DNA from: JAFGKM01 sp964403465
Lineage (GTDB): Bacteria > Ratteibacteria > UBA8468 > B48-G9 > JAFGKM01
Assembly: GCA_964403465.1 (NCBI GenBank)
Contig: CAYOFY010000058.1
Location: forward strand, 1-10,394
Reading direction: 5' to 3'
DNA length: 10,394 nucleotides
The translations under genes and the position numbers were made by a program. Of the stretch, positions 1-6,133 are shown piece by piece. Position 1 is the stretch's first letter; the number at the start of each line of letters is the position of its first letter. The notes under the pieces were generated by a model. That model saw only the letters and a program-made list of their open reading frames with translations, did no database searches and was not told the DNA's origin.

Positions 1-2
1 AA

Positions 3-128
3 AGAAACGGGTTCACACTGCTTCAAAAAAAGAAAGTTTCCTATTTCTCACACCTCAATCGCAAGACCCTATTCAGGTTTACGTTCGGCAAGGACCTGGC
101 AGTTGCAGAAGTTGAGAAAAACGGGTAA
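3..128 (+). CDS. 3' end of an unrecognised gene (partial)
   Basis: An open frame enters from the left edge and stops at TAA 126-128, giving 41 codons. The product end is rich in Lys, Phe and Leu and finishes AVAEVEKNG. I do not recognise the family. Frame 1 is also open, to 189, but this frame fits the codon habits of the neighbouring genes better (AAG, GAC, CTG, GGC, AGA) and has a higher share of G/C at third positions. It lies upstream of tolQ on the same strand. In many bacteria that slot holds the thioesterase gene ybgC, but nothing in these residues shows a thioesterase. Treat it as a likely but unproven C-terminus. Confidence 0.4.
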   Translation, partial: RNGFTLLQKKKVSYFSHLNRKTLFRFTFGKDLAVAEVEKNG

Positions 129-185
129 CGGTTATCCAAAAGCGACAGGCAAAGTGTTACCAGGTTACCCAACTCGTGCGACAGT

Positions 186-214
186 TTGACGCGGCGCTAA
201 AAAGATATTAAAAT
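186..214 (+). promoter_or_regulatory. Candidate sigma70-type promoter for tolQ
   Basis: TTGACG (186-191) and TAAAAT (209-214) are separated by exactly 17 bp, and each hexamer matches the consensus at five of six positions. The expected transcription start falls at about 221, which is the A of the tolQ ATG, so the transcript would be leaderless or nearly so. Only GGGA directly abuts the ATG, so there is no properly spaced ribosome binding site. The site may be real with leaderless translation, or it may be a chance match within a longer transcript. Confidence 0.4.
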
Positions 215-220
215 ACGGGA

Positions 221-838
221 ATGGAAAACGTATGGGTTTCCGCATGGCAGCAATGCGACATGGCGGGCAGATTCATACTCGGGGTACTGGTCTTCCTCTC
301 TTTCTATTCGTGGTGCATAATACTTGAAAAATTCTTCTACCTGAGGGAAGTGGAGAAAAGGAACAGGATGTTTGAACGCCTCATCAGGAAAGGCAGGAAA
401 CCCATCCTGCTTTCCTGTCCGCTGAGCTCCATCCTTAATTACGGTATAGAACTGCGGGGTAAGGCGCATGACGAATCTCTGGATATTCACCTTGAAAAGG
501 CATTCCTCAGAGAGCAGGGCAAACTTGAAAAAAGGATTCAGTCTCTCGGCACAATAGCCACAATCTCCCCCTTCCTCGGATTGCTCGGAACGGTATGGGG
601 ACTCTTTATTTCCTTCCACAATATAGTTGCCACAGGTTCTTCTTCGGTAAGAGTGGTTGCGCAGGGTGTTTCCATCGCTTTAATAACAACCATCATCGGG
701 TTGATGGTCGCCATCCCGGCGGCAATAGGGTATAATTATTACAGGGAGAAAGTTCTAAGCATCCTTGAAAAAATGGAGTTCTTCTTCCCGTACATCATGC
801 AATACCTGAAGTCCTATTCCGACAGGGACGGCAATTAG
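221..838 (+). CDS. tolQ: TolQ, Tol-Pal proton channel subunit (MotA/TolQ/ExbB family)
   Basis: This is the inner-membrane subunit that forms, with TolR, the proton-driven motor energising the Tol-Pal system. The protein has 205 residues, slightly shorter than the roughly 230 of E. coli TolQ. Three membrane segments are visible at about residues 15-36, 110-135 and 145-172, with the large cytoplasmic loop between the first and second. The family signature SPFLGLLGTVWG lies at 116-127, and ALITTIIGL followed by AIPA at 153-167. T124 and T157 align with the two threonines that line the proton path in TolQ. Family membership alone could also mean ExbB, but the following tolR, tolB and pal genes settle it as TolQ. 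ATG 221 was chosen because it leaves the expected short N-terminal tail before the first membrane helix. Confidence 0.93.
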   Translation: MENVWVSAWQQCDMAGRFILGVLVFLSFYSWCIILEKFFYLREVEKRNRMFERLIRKGRKPILLSCPLSSILNYGIELRGKAHDESLDIHLEKAFLREQGKLEKRIQSLGTIATISPFLGLLGTVWGLFISFHNIVATGSSSVRVVAQGVSIALITTIIGLMVAIPAAIGYNYYREKVLSILEKMEFFFPYIMQYLKSYSDRDGN

Positions 839-889
839 ACCGGCGTCAGGAAAGGCATCTGGAACCTGGCCCGGAATCGCGCATATGAA

Positions 890-1294
890 ATGGAAACGTT
901 GCGAAGGCAAAACGATAATCCTGTATTTTCGGGCATCAATATAACAAATCTCGTTGACGTTGCCCTGACGCTTGTCGTTATACTCCTGATTATGGCTCCC
1001 TTCATTGAACAGGGGATTGAAGTAAAACTCCCCGCCTCCTCCCCTGCAAAGGTGCAGGCGGAAAACAGCGTCATCATAACCGTTGCCCCTGACGATGTTT
1101 ATTACCTTGACAATAGAAAGGTAACGCTGAGAGAACTGTACGATGCACTGCGCGAGAGGAAAAGGGCAAAGGAAAATCTCGGTGTCATAGTAAAGGGGGA
1201 TGAATCGGTGTCTTACAAGAACATCGTCAAGGTACTTGATATATCAAAAAAATGCAAAATAGAAACCATAGGACTGGCTACACAGGTGGAATAA
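890..1294 (+). CDS. tolR: TolR, Tol-Pal motor subunit (ExbD/TolR family)
   Basis: TolR is a single-pass inner-membrane protein with a periplasmic domain, partner of TolQ in converting proton flow to movement. The 134-residue product has a short cytoplasmic tail and one membrane helix at about 21-38. The motif INITNLVDVAL contains D23, which aligns with the essential membrane aspartate of TolR/ExbD. The motif QGIEVKLP follows at 41-48. The periplasmic domain ends KCKIETIGLATQVE, as usual for the family. The start is 51 bp after the tolQ stop. An ATG at 885 is out of frame, and no other ATG or GTG lies in this frame after the tolQ stop, so ATG 890 is preferred. The ribosome binding site is poor, which suggests translational coupling. 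Confidence 0.92.
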   Translation: METLRRQNDNPVFSGINITNLVDVALTLVVILLIMAPFIEQGIEVKLPASSPAKVQAENSVIITVAPDDVYYLDNRKVTLRELYDALRERKRAKENLGVIVKGDESVSYKNIVKVLDISKKCKIETIGLATQVE

Positions 1295-2031
1295 GGAAGA
1301 AGAGTCTCGGAATATCGTTCCTCATACATTCCGCAGGAATATTTTTTCTTGTCGTATCCCCCTGGAAAAAAACGGTGGCGGTGAACCAGGACGTATTCAC
1401 CGTGCAGATCATAGAACTCCCGAACATTGAAAGTGCAAAGATTGAAGTGCCCGAAAAATCAAAACCTGCAATGCCGGTTCCGGTTCCGGAGAAGAAAACC
1501 CCGGTAAAGGAAAAACGCGCAAAAACGGAAGAAAAGGTCGTCAAGCAGCAAGTTCCGGCAAGGGAAATACCTTCTTTTGCGACGGAGCAGTTCAGGGAAA
1601 AACTGATAGCAAAAACGCAGAATATATCCCGTCCCGGAAATGAAACCGCACCCGAAAGAAAAACCGCTGCAACTCCGCCCGTGCCGGTGAAGATAGAAGA
1701 AATAGGCAGTTCTTCTCCCGAGACAGCAAGTATAACGGTATCAATAGTAAGCATGACCATACCTCAGTGGTATCTTTCCATGGTACAGAGCAGGATAAAG
1801 GCCAACTGGAGAACAAGTTCCATGCTGGGCGTGAGAACCAGCATAGTTTCATTAAGGATTTACCGGAACGGGCAGATAGAAAATGTTAATCTTGAAAAGA
1901 GTTCGGGCAATGCGAATTTTGACAGGTCGGTGGTTGAGGCGGTGAAAACGACGAAGCAGTTGCCCTATTTTCCCGATGAAATACCTGATGCCTATCTTGA
2001 CATAGTCATTGATTTCAAAACAGAGGGCTGA
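1252..2031 (+). CDS. tolA: TolA/TonB-type energy transducer
   Basis: This 259-residue protein would link the TolQ-TolR motor to TolB and Pal across the periplasm. A basic cytoplasmic tail (1-20) is followed by a membrane anchor at about 21-38. S22, H26 and L33 match the spacing of the Ser-His-Leu motif by which TolA and TonB contact their motor proteins. A linker at about 62-150 is rich in Pro, Lys and Glu. A TonB/TolA C-terminal domain runs from about 168 to 258, including RIKANW and the SSGNANFD signature. E. coli TolA is about 420 residues with a long helical middle domain, so this linker is short and TonB-like. Its position between tolR and tolB makes the TolA role likely. The start overlaps the tolR end by 43 bp, and no later ATG precedes the membrane helix. 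Confidence 0.83.
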   Translation: MQNRNHRTGYTGGIRKKSLGISFLIHSAGIFFLVVSPWKKTVAVNQDVFTVQIIELPNIESAKIEVPEKSKPAMPVPVPEKKTPVKEKRAKTEEKVVKQQVPAREIPSFATEQFREKLIAKTQNISRPGNETAPERKTAATPPVPVKIEEIGSSSPETASITVSIVSMTIPQWYLSMVQSRIKANWRTSSMLGVRTSIVSLRIYRNGQIENVNLEKSSGNANFDRSVVEAVKTTKQLPYFPDEIPDAYLDIVIDFKTEG

Positions 2032-3260
2032 TGATGAAAAAATTCGGACTTTTTGTTTTTCTTGCCGCGTTCTCGTCGGCAATATACGGTTCGCAGACAG
2101 TTTTCCTCCAGATAACGAAGAACCTGCAGGAGAAGGCAGAGGTCGTCATTCTTATGGAAACGAGCAGGGATGCGTACTGGAACACGTTCATGGCAACACT
2201 CAACAGGGACCTCACATACTCCGGATACTTCAAGGTTGAAGAATCCGCATTCGTTGACAACCTTGACGAAGCGAAAAAGAAATACACCACAGAGATTATC
2301 CTGTCGGGAAGGAAAACAACGGACGGGATAGGCATAACTGTTGAAGACCCTCTTGACGAAAAAATTCTTTTTGAAAAAAACTATTCAAAAACCGAAAACC
2401 CGGCATACCTTGCCCATCAGGTAAACAACGATGTTATTCTTCTCCTGACGGGGAGACCGGGCATAGCCACCAGCAAGGTACTGTTCGTGTCGGATGCCAC
2501 GGGTAAATACCAGATATACTCCGTGGATTACGACGGAGAAAACAGAACTCAACTCACGAAAGCGGGCCATCTTGTCCACTACCCGAGATGGCTGATTCCT
2601 CACCAGGAAATCGTTTATGTTTCTTACGAGGGCGGCTGGCCCAAACTTGCCAGGATGAATCTGCGGAACGGAGAAACGAAAACGATCATCGCCGAACCCG
2701 GGCTCAATGCCTGCGCCTCGCCAAACCTGTCAATCAGGGAGATGGCAGTCGTCCTGAGCAGGACGGGGCGCCCAGAAATTTATATAGCGGATTTTGGAGG
2801 CAGGATTATAGGCCAGATAACGTTCAGCAAGTCAACCAATGCCTCCCCGGTTTTTTCGCCATCCGGGACGATGCTCGCCTTCGTCTCCGACCGCCAGGGT
2901 TCCCCGCAGATATATACAATGACAAGGGATGGAACGCGGGTGCAGAGGATAAGTTTTCTCTCCGGTTATGCAACGTCACCGGCATGGTCACCTGACGGGA
3001 ACTACGTAGCGTATGTTTTTATGAGCGGCAGTTCTCTCGGCCTGGCGTTATACGAGGTGGCATCAGAGGAAACAAAAATCATCAGTTCGGCACTGGGCAG
3101 CGAGGATATCTCATGGGCCCCGGACAGCAGGCACATCGCATATTCTGACGTGAGGTCCAGACCTTCGTCAATTATGATAATTGACACGATAACGGGTGAA
3201 AAGAGAAAACTCACAGCGGATACAGCCAATTCATTCAGTCCCAGCTGGAGTTCTTATTGA
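2031..3260 (+). CDS. tolB: TolB, periplasmic Tol-Pal beta-propeller protein
   Basis: TolB is the periplasmic partner that binds Pal and the TolA arm. The 409-residue precursor is close to the usual 430. A Sec signal peptide covers about residues 1-20 (MMKK, a hydrophobic core, then IYG). The N-terminal alpha/beta domain follows to about 140. A six-bladed propeller of PD40-type repeats fills 148-409, with recurring blade signatures such as VSDATGKYQIY, SPSGTMLAFVSD, SPDGNYVAYV and APDSRHIAYSD. The stop codon of the upstream gene and this start share one base (TGATG). AGAGGG at 2023-2027 is a good ribosome binding site for ATG 2031 or the adjacent ATG 2034. Both starts give the same mature protein. 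Confidence 0.94.
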   Translation: MMKKFGLFVFLAAFSSAIYGSQTVFLQITKNLQEKAEVVILMETSRDAYWNTFMATLNRDLTYSGYFKVEESAFVDNLDEAKKKYTTEIILSGRKTTDGIGITVEDPLDEKILFEKNYSKTENPAYLAHQVNNDVILLLTGRPGIATSKVLFVSDATGKYQIYSVDYDGENRTQLTKAGHLVHYPRWLIPHQEIVYVSYEGGWPKLARMNLRNGETKTIIAEPGLNACASPNLSIREMAVVLSRTGRPEIYIADFGGRIIGQITFSKSTNASPVFSPSGTMLAFVSDRQGSPQIYTMTRDGTRVQRISFLSGYATSPAWSPDGNYVAYVFMSGSSLGLALYEVASEETKIISSALGSEDISWAPDSRHIAYSDVRSRPSSIMIIDTITGEKRKLTADTANSFSPSWSSY

Positions 3261-3285
3261 CATAAAAAATCTGCCTGGGTATAAT
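3257..3285 (+). promoter_or_regulatory. Perfect consensus sigma70-type promoter for pal
   Basis: TTGACA (3257-3262), a 17-bp spacer and TATAAT (3280-3285) match the textbook consensus at all twelve positions. The -35 hexamer overlaps the tolB stop codon. Transcription would start near 3292, giving a leader of about 41 nt before the pal ATG, with a strong ribosome binding site. This predicts high, separate expression of pal and the genes after it. Confidence 0.8.
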
Positions 3286-3321
3286 ATACGAAATCAAATG
3301 GTGTCTTTACGGTAACAAAAC

Positions 3322-3329
3322 AAGGAGGA
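3322..3329 (+). promoter_or_regulatory. Strong ribosome binding site of pal
   Basis: AAGGAGGA is a near-complete complement of the 16S rRNA 3' end, with GGAGG ending 4 nt before ATG 3333. It is the strongest site seen on the + strand here and fixes the pal start. Confidence 0.85.
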
Positions 3330-3332
3330 TTT

Positions 3333-3935
3333 ATGGGAAGGAAGTGGATGGGGATAGTAATCGTATGCGCACTCCTTATGGTATTTTCCGGGTGCCACGC
3401 GAAAAGAGAAGTGACCGGTACGACTGAGAGGACACCGGCAGCTGCACTTATAAAGCCGGGAGAAAAAACCGGAACAACCTCAACGGAAGGAAAAGCGACA
3501 TCCGCCGAGATGGCGAAGGCACTTAAGGGCGAGGACATTCCCGTAAGGCAGATACCCGCAAAGGATTTCAAGGAACCGTCTGCTATAAGCGCGGAAGCGG
3601 CAAGAATCTTCCAGAACATACATTTTGACTTTGACAGGTATGATATACGGCCCGATGCGAGAGAAACGCTCAACGCTATAAGCAAATATCTCCTTGCCAA
3701 TCCAAAGATGCAGGTCATGATAGAAGGACACTGTGATGAGAGAGGCACAAGGGAATACAACCTGGTGCTGGGCGAGCAGAGAGCATTGAGCACGAGAAGG
3801 TTCCTCGTGACCCTTGGTGTATCCGCCAACAGGCTGCACACCGTGAGTTATGGCAAGGATAAGCCGATTGACACGGCAAGCAATGAAGACGCCTGGATGA
3901 AGAACAGAAGGGCAGAGTTCAAACTGGCCGAATAA
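3333..3935 (+). CDS. pal: Pal, peptidoglycan-associated lipoprotein
   Basis: Pal is an outer-membrane lipoprotein that grips peptidoglycan and is moved by the Tol motor during envelope constriction. The 200-residue precursor has a lipoprotein signal peptide ending FSG-C, with C21 the lipidated residue. The -3 position is Phe rather than the usual Leu. A low-complexity linker of about 60 residues rich in Thr, Ala, Lys and Glu follows. The OmpA-like domain (about 92-200) starts IHFDFDRYDIRP. It carries GHCDERGTREYN and LGEQRA, holding D135 and R150, which align with the residues that bind diaminopimelate in this family. The end NRRAEF is also typical. A consensus promoter and an AAGGAGGA ribosome binding site precede it. 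Confidence 0.95.
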   Translation: MGRKWMGIVIVCALLMVFSGCHAKREVTGTTERTPAAALIKPGEKTGTTSTEGKATSAEMAKALKGEDIPVRQIPAKDFKEPSAISAEAARIFQNIHFDFDRYDIRPDARETLNAISKYLLANPKMQVMIEGHCDERGTREYNLVLGEQRALSTRRFLVTLGVSANRLHTVSYGKDKPIDTASNEDAWMKNRRAEFKLAE

Positions 3936-3941
3936 CTGAAA

Positions 3942-4820
3942 ATGCAGAAGAAATTCGGGTTTCCGATTATCTTTTCTGGTTGTCTGTTGCTGCTTGCCGG
4001 CTGTGTGGCAACCCAATCCGATGTTCAGGGAGTCAAGGAAAAGGTTACCTACGTTGAAGGCGACCTTTACGCAGCATCTGAGGCGATAGCCGGCCGGTTC
4101 AAGCAGTCCGAGGAAGAAACAAACCGCAAGTTTTCCGACATCTCGGCAAGACTGGATAACATCTCAAAGGAGGAAGCATCGCTCGCAGAAGATATTTCTT
4201 CCATAAATAACGAGATAAAGAAGATCTACGGCGGTATTGACGAGGTCGGGTATAAATTTTCGGAGCAGTTGAAGGCTGAGCGCGATATAAACCAGAAAAC
4301 TGATTTTGAGATACGCCGGGATATTGACGGGCTGAAGAAAACTTATGCCGATATCATAACCTCCATAGCATCACTGAATACCAACCTGAGCGCCATGCAG
4401 AAGGATATTCTAAGCGTCAACAAGTCGCAGGTTACAATTGCCGAAGGTCTGAACAGATTGTCCGCCGATTTTGCAAGAGATATCGCAAAAATGGAAGAAC
4501 GGATTGCCGCGCTTGAAGGAAAAATCGCCGCAACGGACCAGAAGATTGACGCCAATATGCAGGTATTCCTTGATGAACTGACAAGGCAGGAAAGTGAAAT
4601 TTTCTACATGAAGAATCAACTGGAAGATTCAAAAAGCAGTGCGGGTAAAACCTCTTCGGCAACCGCCGATAAGGCAGGCGAAAAAAGCTATACCGTGAAA
4701 AGCGGGGATTCCCTGGGACGGCTGGCGGAACGTTTCAAAACAACGGTGGACGCCCTGAAGAAAGCAAATAACCTGAAAACCGAAACGATATACCCCGGAC
4801 AGAAACTCATCATACCCTGA
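3942..4820 (+). CDS. Coiled-coil lipoprotein with C-terminal LysM domain in the cpoB position
   Basis: The 292-residue product has a lipoprotein signal peptide ending LAG-C, with C21 the lipidation site. A long, largely helical heptad-rich region runs from about 25 to 235, with many Lys, Glu, Asp, Ile and Leu. A polar Ser/Thr/Ala linker follows. A LysM peptidoglycan-binding domain covers 249-292, starting YTVKSGDSLGRLA and ending IYPGQKLIIP. It starts 6 bp after pal, where many bacteria have cpoB (ybgF). CpoB is a soluble periplasmic protein with a coiled coil and TPR repeats; I see no TPR repeats here. I infer a Tol-linked protein tethered in a membrane and touching peptidoglycan. The +2 residue is Val, which gives no inner-membrane retention signal, so outer-membrane location is likely. 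The ribosome binding site is weak, so coupling to pal is likely. Confidence 0.85.
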   Translation: MQKKFGFPIIFSGCLLLLAGCVATQSDVQGVKEKVTYVEGDLYAASEAIAGRFKQSEEETNRKFSDISARLDNISKEEASLAEDISSINNEIKKIYGGIDEVGYKFSEQLKAERDINQKTDFEIRRDIDGLKKTYADIITSIASLNTNLSAMQKDILSVNKSQVTIAEGLNRLSADFARDIAKMEERIAALEGKIAATDQKIDANMQVFLDELTRQESEIFYMKNQLEDSKSSAGKTSSATADKAGEKSYTVKSGDSLGRLAERFKTTVDALKKANNLKTETIYPGQKLIIP

Positions 4821-4840
4821 CATTTTCCGGAGATTCCACA

Positions 4841-5785
4841 ATGGCAAGATACGTAAAAATAAGCAATTTGAGCATTGGCCCGTGCGGGGTAGACAGAGGG
4901 ACTGATTATGACAGCATTGTTGAACGCGTCAGGGAATACCTTGACGCCAGGATAGAAACAGTCCTTCCTGACAGGCCGGACCTGATTGTCCTTCCCGAGG
5001 CATGTGACCGGCCCGAGGATATTGAAGGAGATACCCGCAACCGCTATTACATGGCGAGGGGCAACAAAATACTTGACCACCTCAGAGAAACCGCAAAAAA
5101 CAATAACTGCTATATCGCATATTCCGCGGTGATGGAGGATGAAGACGGCAGGTGGAGAAACTCCACCAGGATTATAGACAGGAAGGGAGAAATTGCGGGC
5201 ATGTACAGCAAGAACCACCTCGTGATAGAGGAAAACACCAGGTACGGCATTGCCTATGGAACCGAGGCACCTGTCATCAGGTGCGATTTCGGAACGGTCG
5301 CCTGCGTCATATGTTTTGACCTTAATTTTGACGAACTGCGCCTGAAATACGTTAAGTCGCGACCGGAGATTATCCTTTTCTCGTCAATGTATCACGGCGG
5401 ACTGATGCAGGCATACTGGGCATATTCCTGCCGGGCCCATCTTGTCGCGGCAATTGGATTTCCCAGGGAACAGGGAAGTATTATTTCCCCCGTGGGAAAT
5501 CTTATCGCGTATACCACCCCCAGCTCAGATTTTGTCACCGCAACGGTAAACCTTGACTGCTGTGTCGCACACATAGACTACAACTGGGAGAAGTTCCAGG
5601 CAATGAAGAAGAAATACGGCAGCGGAGTGAAGATTCATGACCCGGGTCTCCTTGGTTCAGTTCTTATCTCGTGCGAGATGGGAGATAAATGCATTGATGA
5701 CCTGGTGAAGGAATTCAAGATAGAACTCCTTGACGATTATTTCAAAAGGGCGCTCGCCCACCGCCATGCAAACCTTGGGAAGTAG
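4841..5785 (+). CDS. Nitrilase-superfamily carbon-nitrogen hydrolase
   Basis: This 314-residue protein belongs to the superfamily that hydrolyses nitriles, amides and carbamoyl compounds. The Glu-Lys-Cys triad is present: E53 in LIVLPEA, K124 in YSKNHL and C158 in VICFDLNF. No signal peptide or membrane helix is seen, so it should act in the cytoplasm and is not the apolipoprotein N-acyltransferase Lnt, which shares this fold. The substrate cannot be read from the sequence. A C-terminal tail beyond about 285 is charged and probably helical. It follows the LysM gene by 20 bp on the same strand. GGAG at 4829-4832, 8 nt before the ATG, is a fair ribosome binding site, so it may be read through from the pal promoter. 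Another family role, such as beta-ureidopropionase or an amidase, is possible. Confidence 0.83.
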   Translation: MARYVKISNLSIGPCGVDRGTDYDSIVERVREYLDARIETVLPDRPDLIVLPEACDRPEDIEGDTRNRYYMARGNKILDHLRETAKNNNCYIAYSAVMEDEDGRWRNSTRIIDRKGEIAGMYSKNHLVIEENTRYGIAYGTEAPVIRCDFGTVACVICFDLNFDELRLKYVKSRPEIILFSSMYHGGLMQAYWAYSCRAHLVAAIGFPREQGSIISPVGNLIAYTTPSSDFVTATVNLDCCVAHIDYNWEKFQAMKKKYGSGVKIHDPGLLGSVLISCEMGDKCIDDLVKEFKIELLDDYFKRALAHRHANLGK

Positions 5786-5844
5786 TTCTGTACGCCGCAC
5801 AAGCCGATGACGAAGTTAACGCAGATATGTGGCTGAAGATGGAG

Positions 5845-5919
5845 TGGCGCCCCCAGCCGGATTCGAACCGGCCCGACCACCTTGAAAGGGTGGTGACCTA
5901 ACCACTAGTCTATGGGGGC
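5845..5919 (-). tRNA. tRNA-Glu (anticodon TTC)
   Basis: Read on the minus strand, the sequence folds into a full cloverleaf of 75 nt including an encoded CCA. The acceptor stem is GCCCCCA with TGGGGGC, the D stem GAC with GTC, and the anticodon stem CCACC with GGTGG. The loop is CTTTCAA, giving anticodon TTC. A 4-nt variable loop precedes the T stem GCCGG with CCGGC around TTCGAAT. The discriminator base is G. It lies tail to tail with the nitrilase gene, 59 bp apart, and has its own upstream consensus promoter. Confidence 0.96.
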
Positions 5920-5938
5920 TGAGGCAAATGGAGGTTTT

Positions 5939-5967
5939 ATTATACTTTTAATAAAATACCATGTCAA
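5939..5967 (-). promoter_or_regulatory. Perfect consensus promoter of tRNA-Glu
   Basis: On the minus strand TTGACA (5967-5962), a 17-bp AT-rich spacer and TATAAT (5944-5939) match the consensus at all twelve positions. Transcription would begin near 5932, about 13 nt before the mature tRNA 5' end at 5919. A strong, simple promoter of this kind is usual for stable RNA genes. Confidence 0.82.
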
Positions 5968-6016
5968 CAAGAGAGTGGATGGCAGAAATTCCAACATAAG
6001 GATAGATTCACTCTTG
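5968..6016. repeat. Weak inverted repeat between the tRNA promoter and the rfb operon end
   Basis: The arms at 5968-5980 and 6006-6016 can pair over about 11 bp with a two-base bulge and one G-T pair, leaving a loop of about 25 nt. The left arm directly abuts the -35 hexamer of the tRNA promoter. There is no T-run on either side, so it is not a typical terminator. It could be a chance structure. Confidence 0.3.
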
Positions 6017-6019
6017 TGA

Positions 6020-6110
6020 TGCCCTGCCGGGCGGTTTCTGAAGCGGGCGTCTGAAGGAGGAGCGTCCCGATTGGAAAGAATCGGGATGAAGAAAGCCGCC
6101 CGGTTGGGCA
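6020..6110. repeat. Nested imperfect palindrome downstream of rfbD
   Basis: The outer arms at 6020-6039 and 6090-6110 pair through TGCCC, CCGGGCGG and TTTCT blocks, with a TG/TT mismatch and one extra base. Inside lies a perfect 8-bp hairpin, TCCCGATT (6065-6072) with AATCGGGA (6079-6086) around GGAAAG. The unit is about 91 bp and lies 24 bp beyond the rfbD stop on the minus strand. It could protect the 3' end of the rfb transcript or help to end it, but it lacks a T-run. It may be a dispersed REP/MITE-like repeat. No protein-coding gene is supported between 5920 and 6133. Confidence 0.65.
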
Positions 6111-6133
6111 CATGTTAACATCCGTTTCTTATG

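Noticed and set aside
123..170. GGGTAAC / GTTACCC inverted repeat as a terminator before tolQ
   Set aside because: Only 7 bp pair across a 34-nt loop and there is no T-run.
4688..5218. 176-residue minus-strand open frame
   Set aside because: It lies opposite the LysM domain and the start of the nitrilase, both well supported by family motifs.
4841..5785. Apolipoprotein N-acyltransferase (Lnt)
   Set aside because: It shares the nitrilase fold and would fit a lipoprotein context, but the protein lacks the N-terminal membrane helices of Lnt.
6020..6110. Rho-independent terminator for the rfb operon
   Set aside because: The stems are strong but no T-run follows on the minus strand, so I list it as a repeat only.
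6020..6110. Known riboswitch or small SRP RNA
   Set aside because: No conserved core I know (for example the SRP GGAAGGAAGCA loop or the fluoride or cobalamin cores) is present, and the position is at an operon end rather than before a gene.
5905..6111. 68-residue minus-strand open frame
   Set aside because: It overlaps the tRNA-Glu gene, its promoter and the palindrome, and has no recognisable protein features.
6112..6121. ATGTTAACAT palindrome as an operator
   Set aside because: It lies just beyond the rfbD stop with no promoter nearby, and a 10-bp palindrome of this composition is expected by chance.
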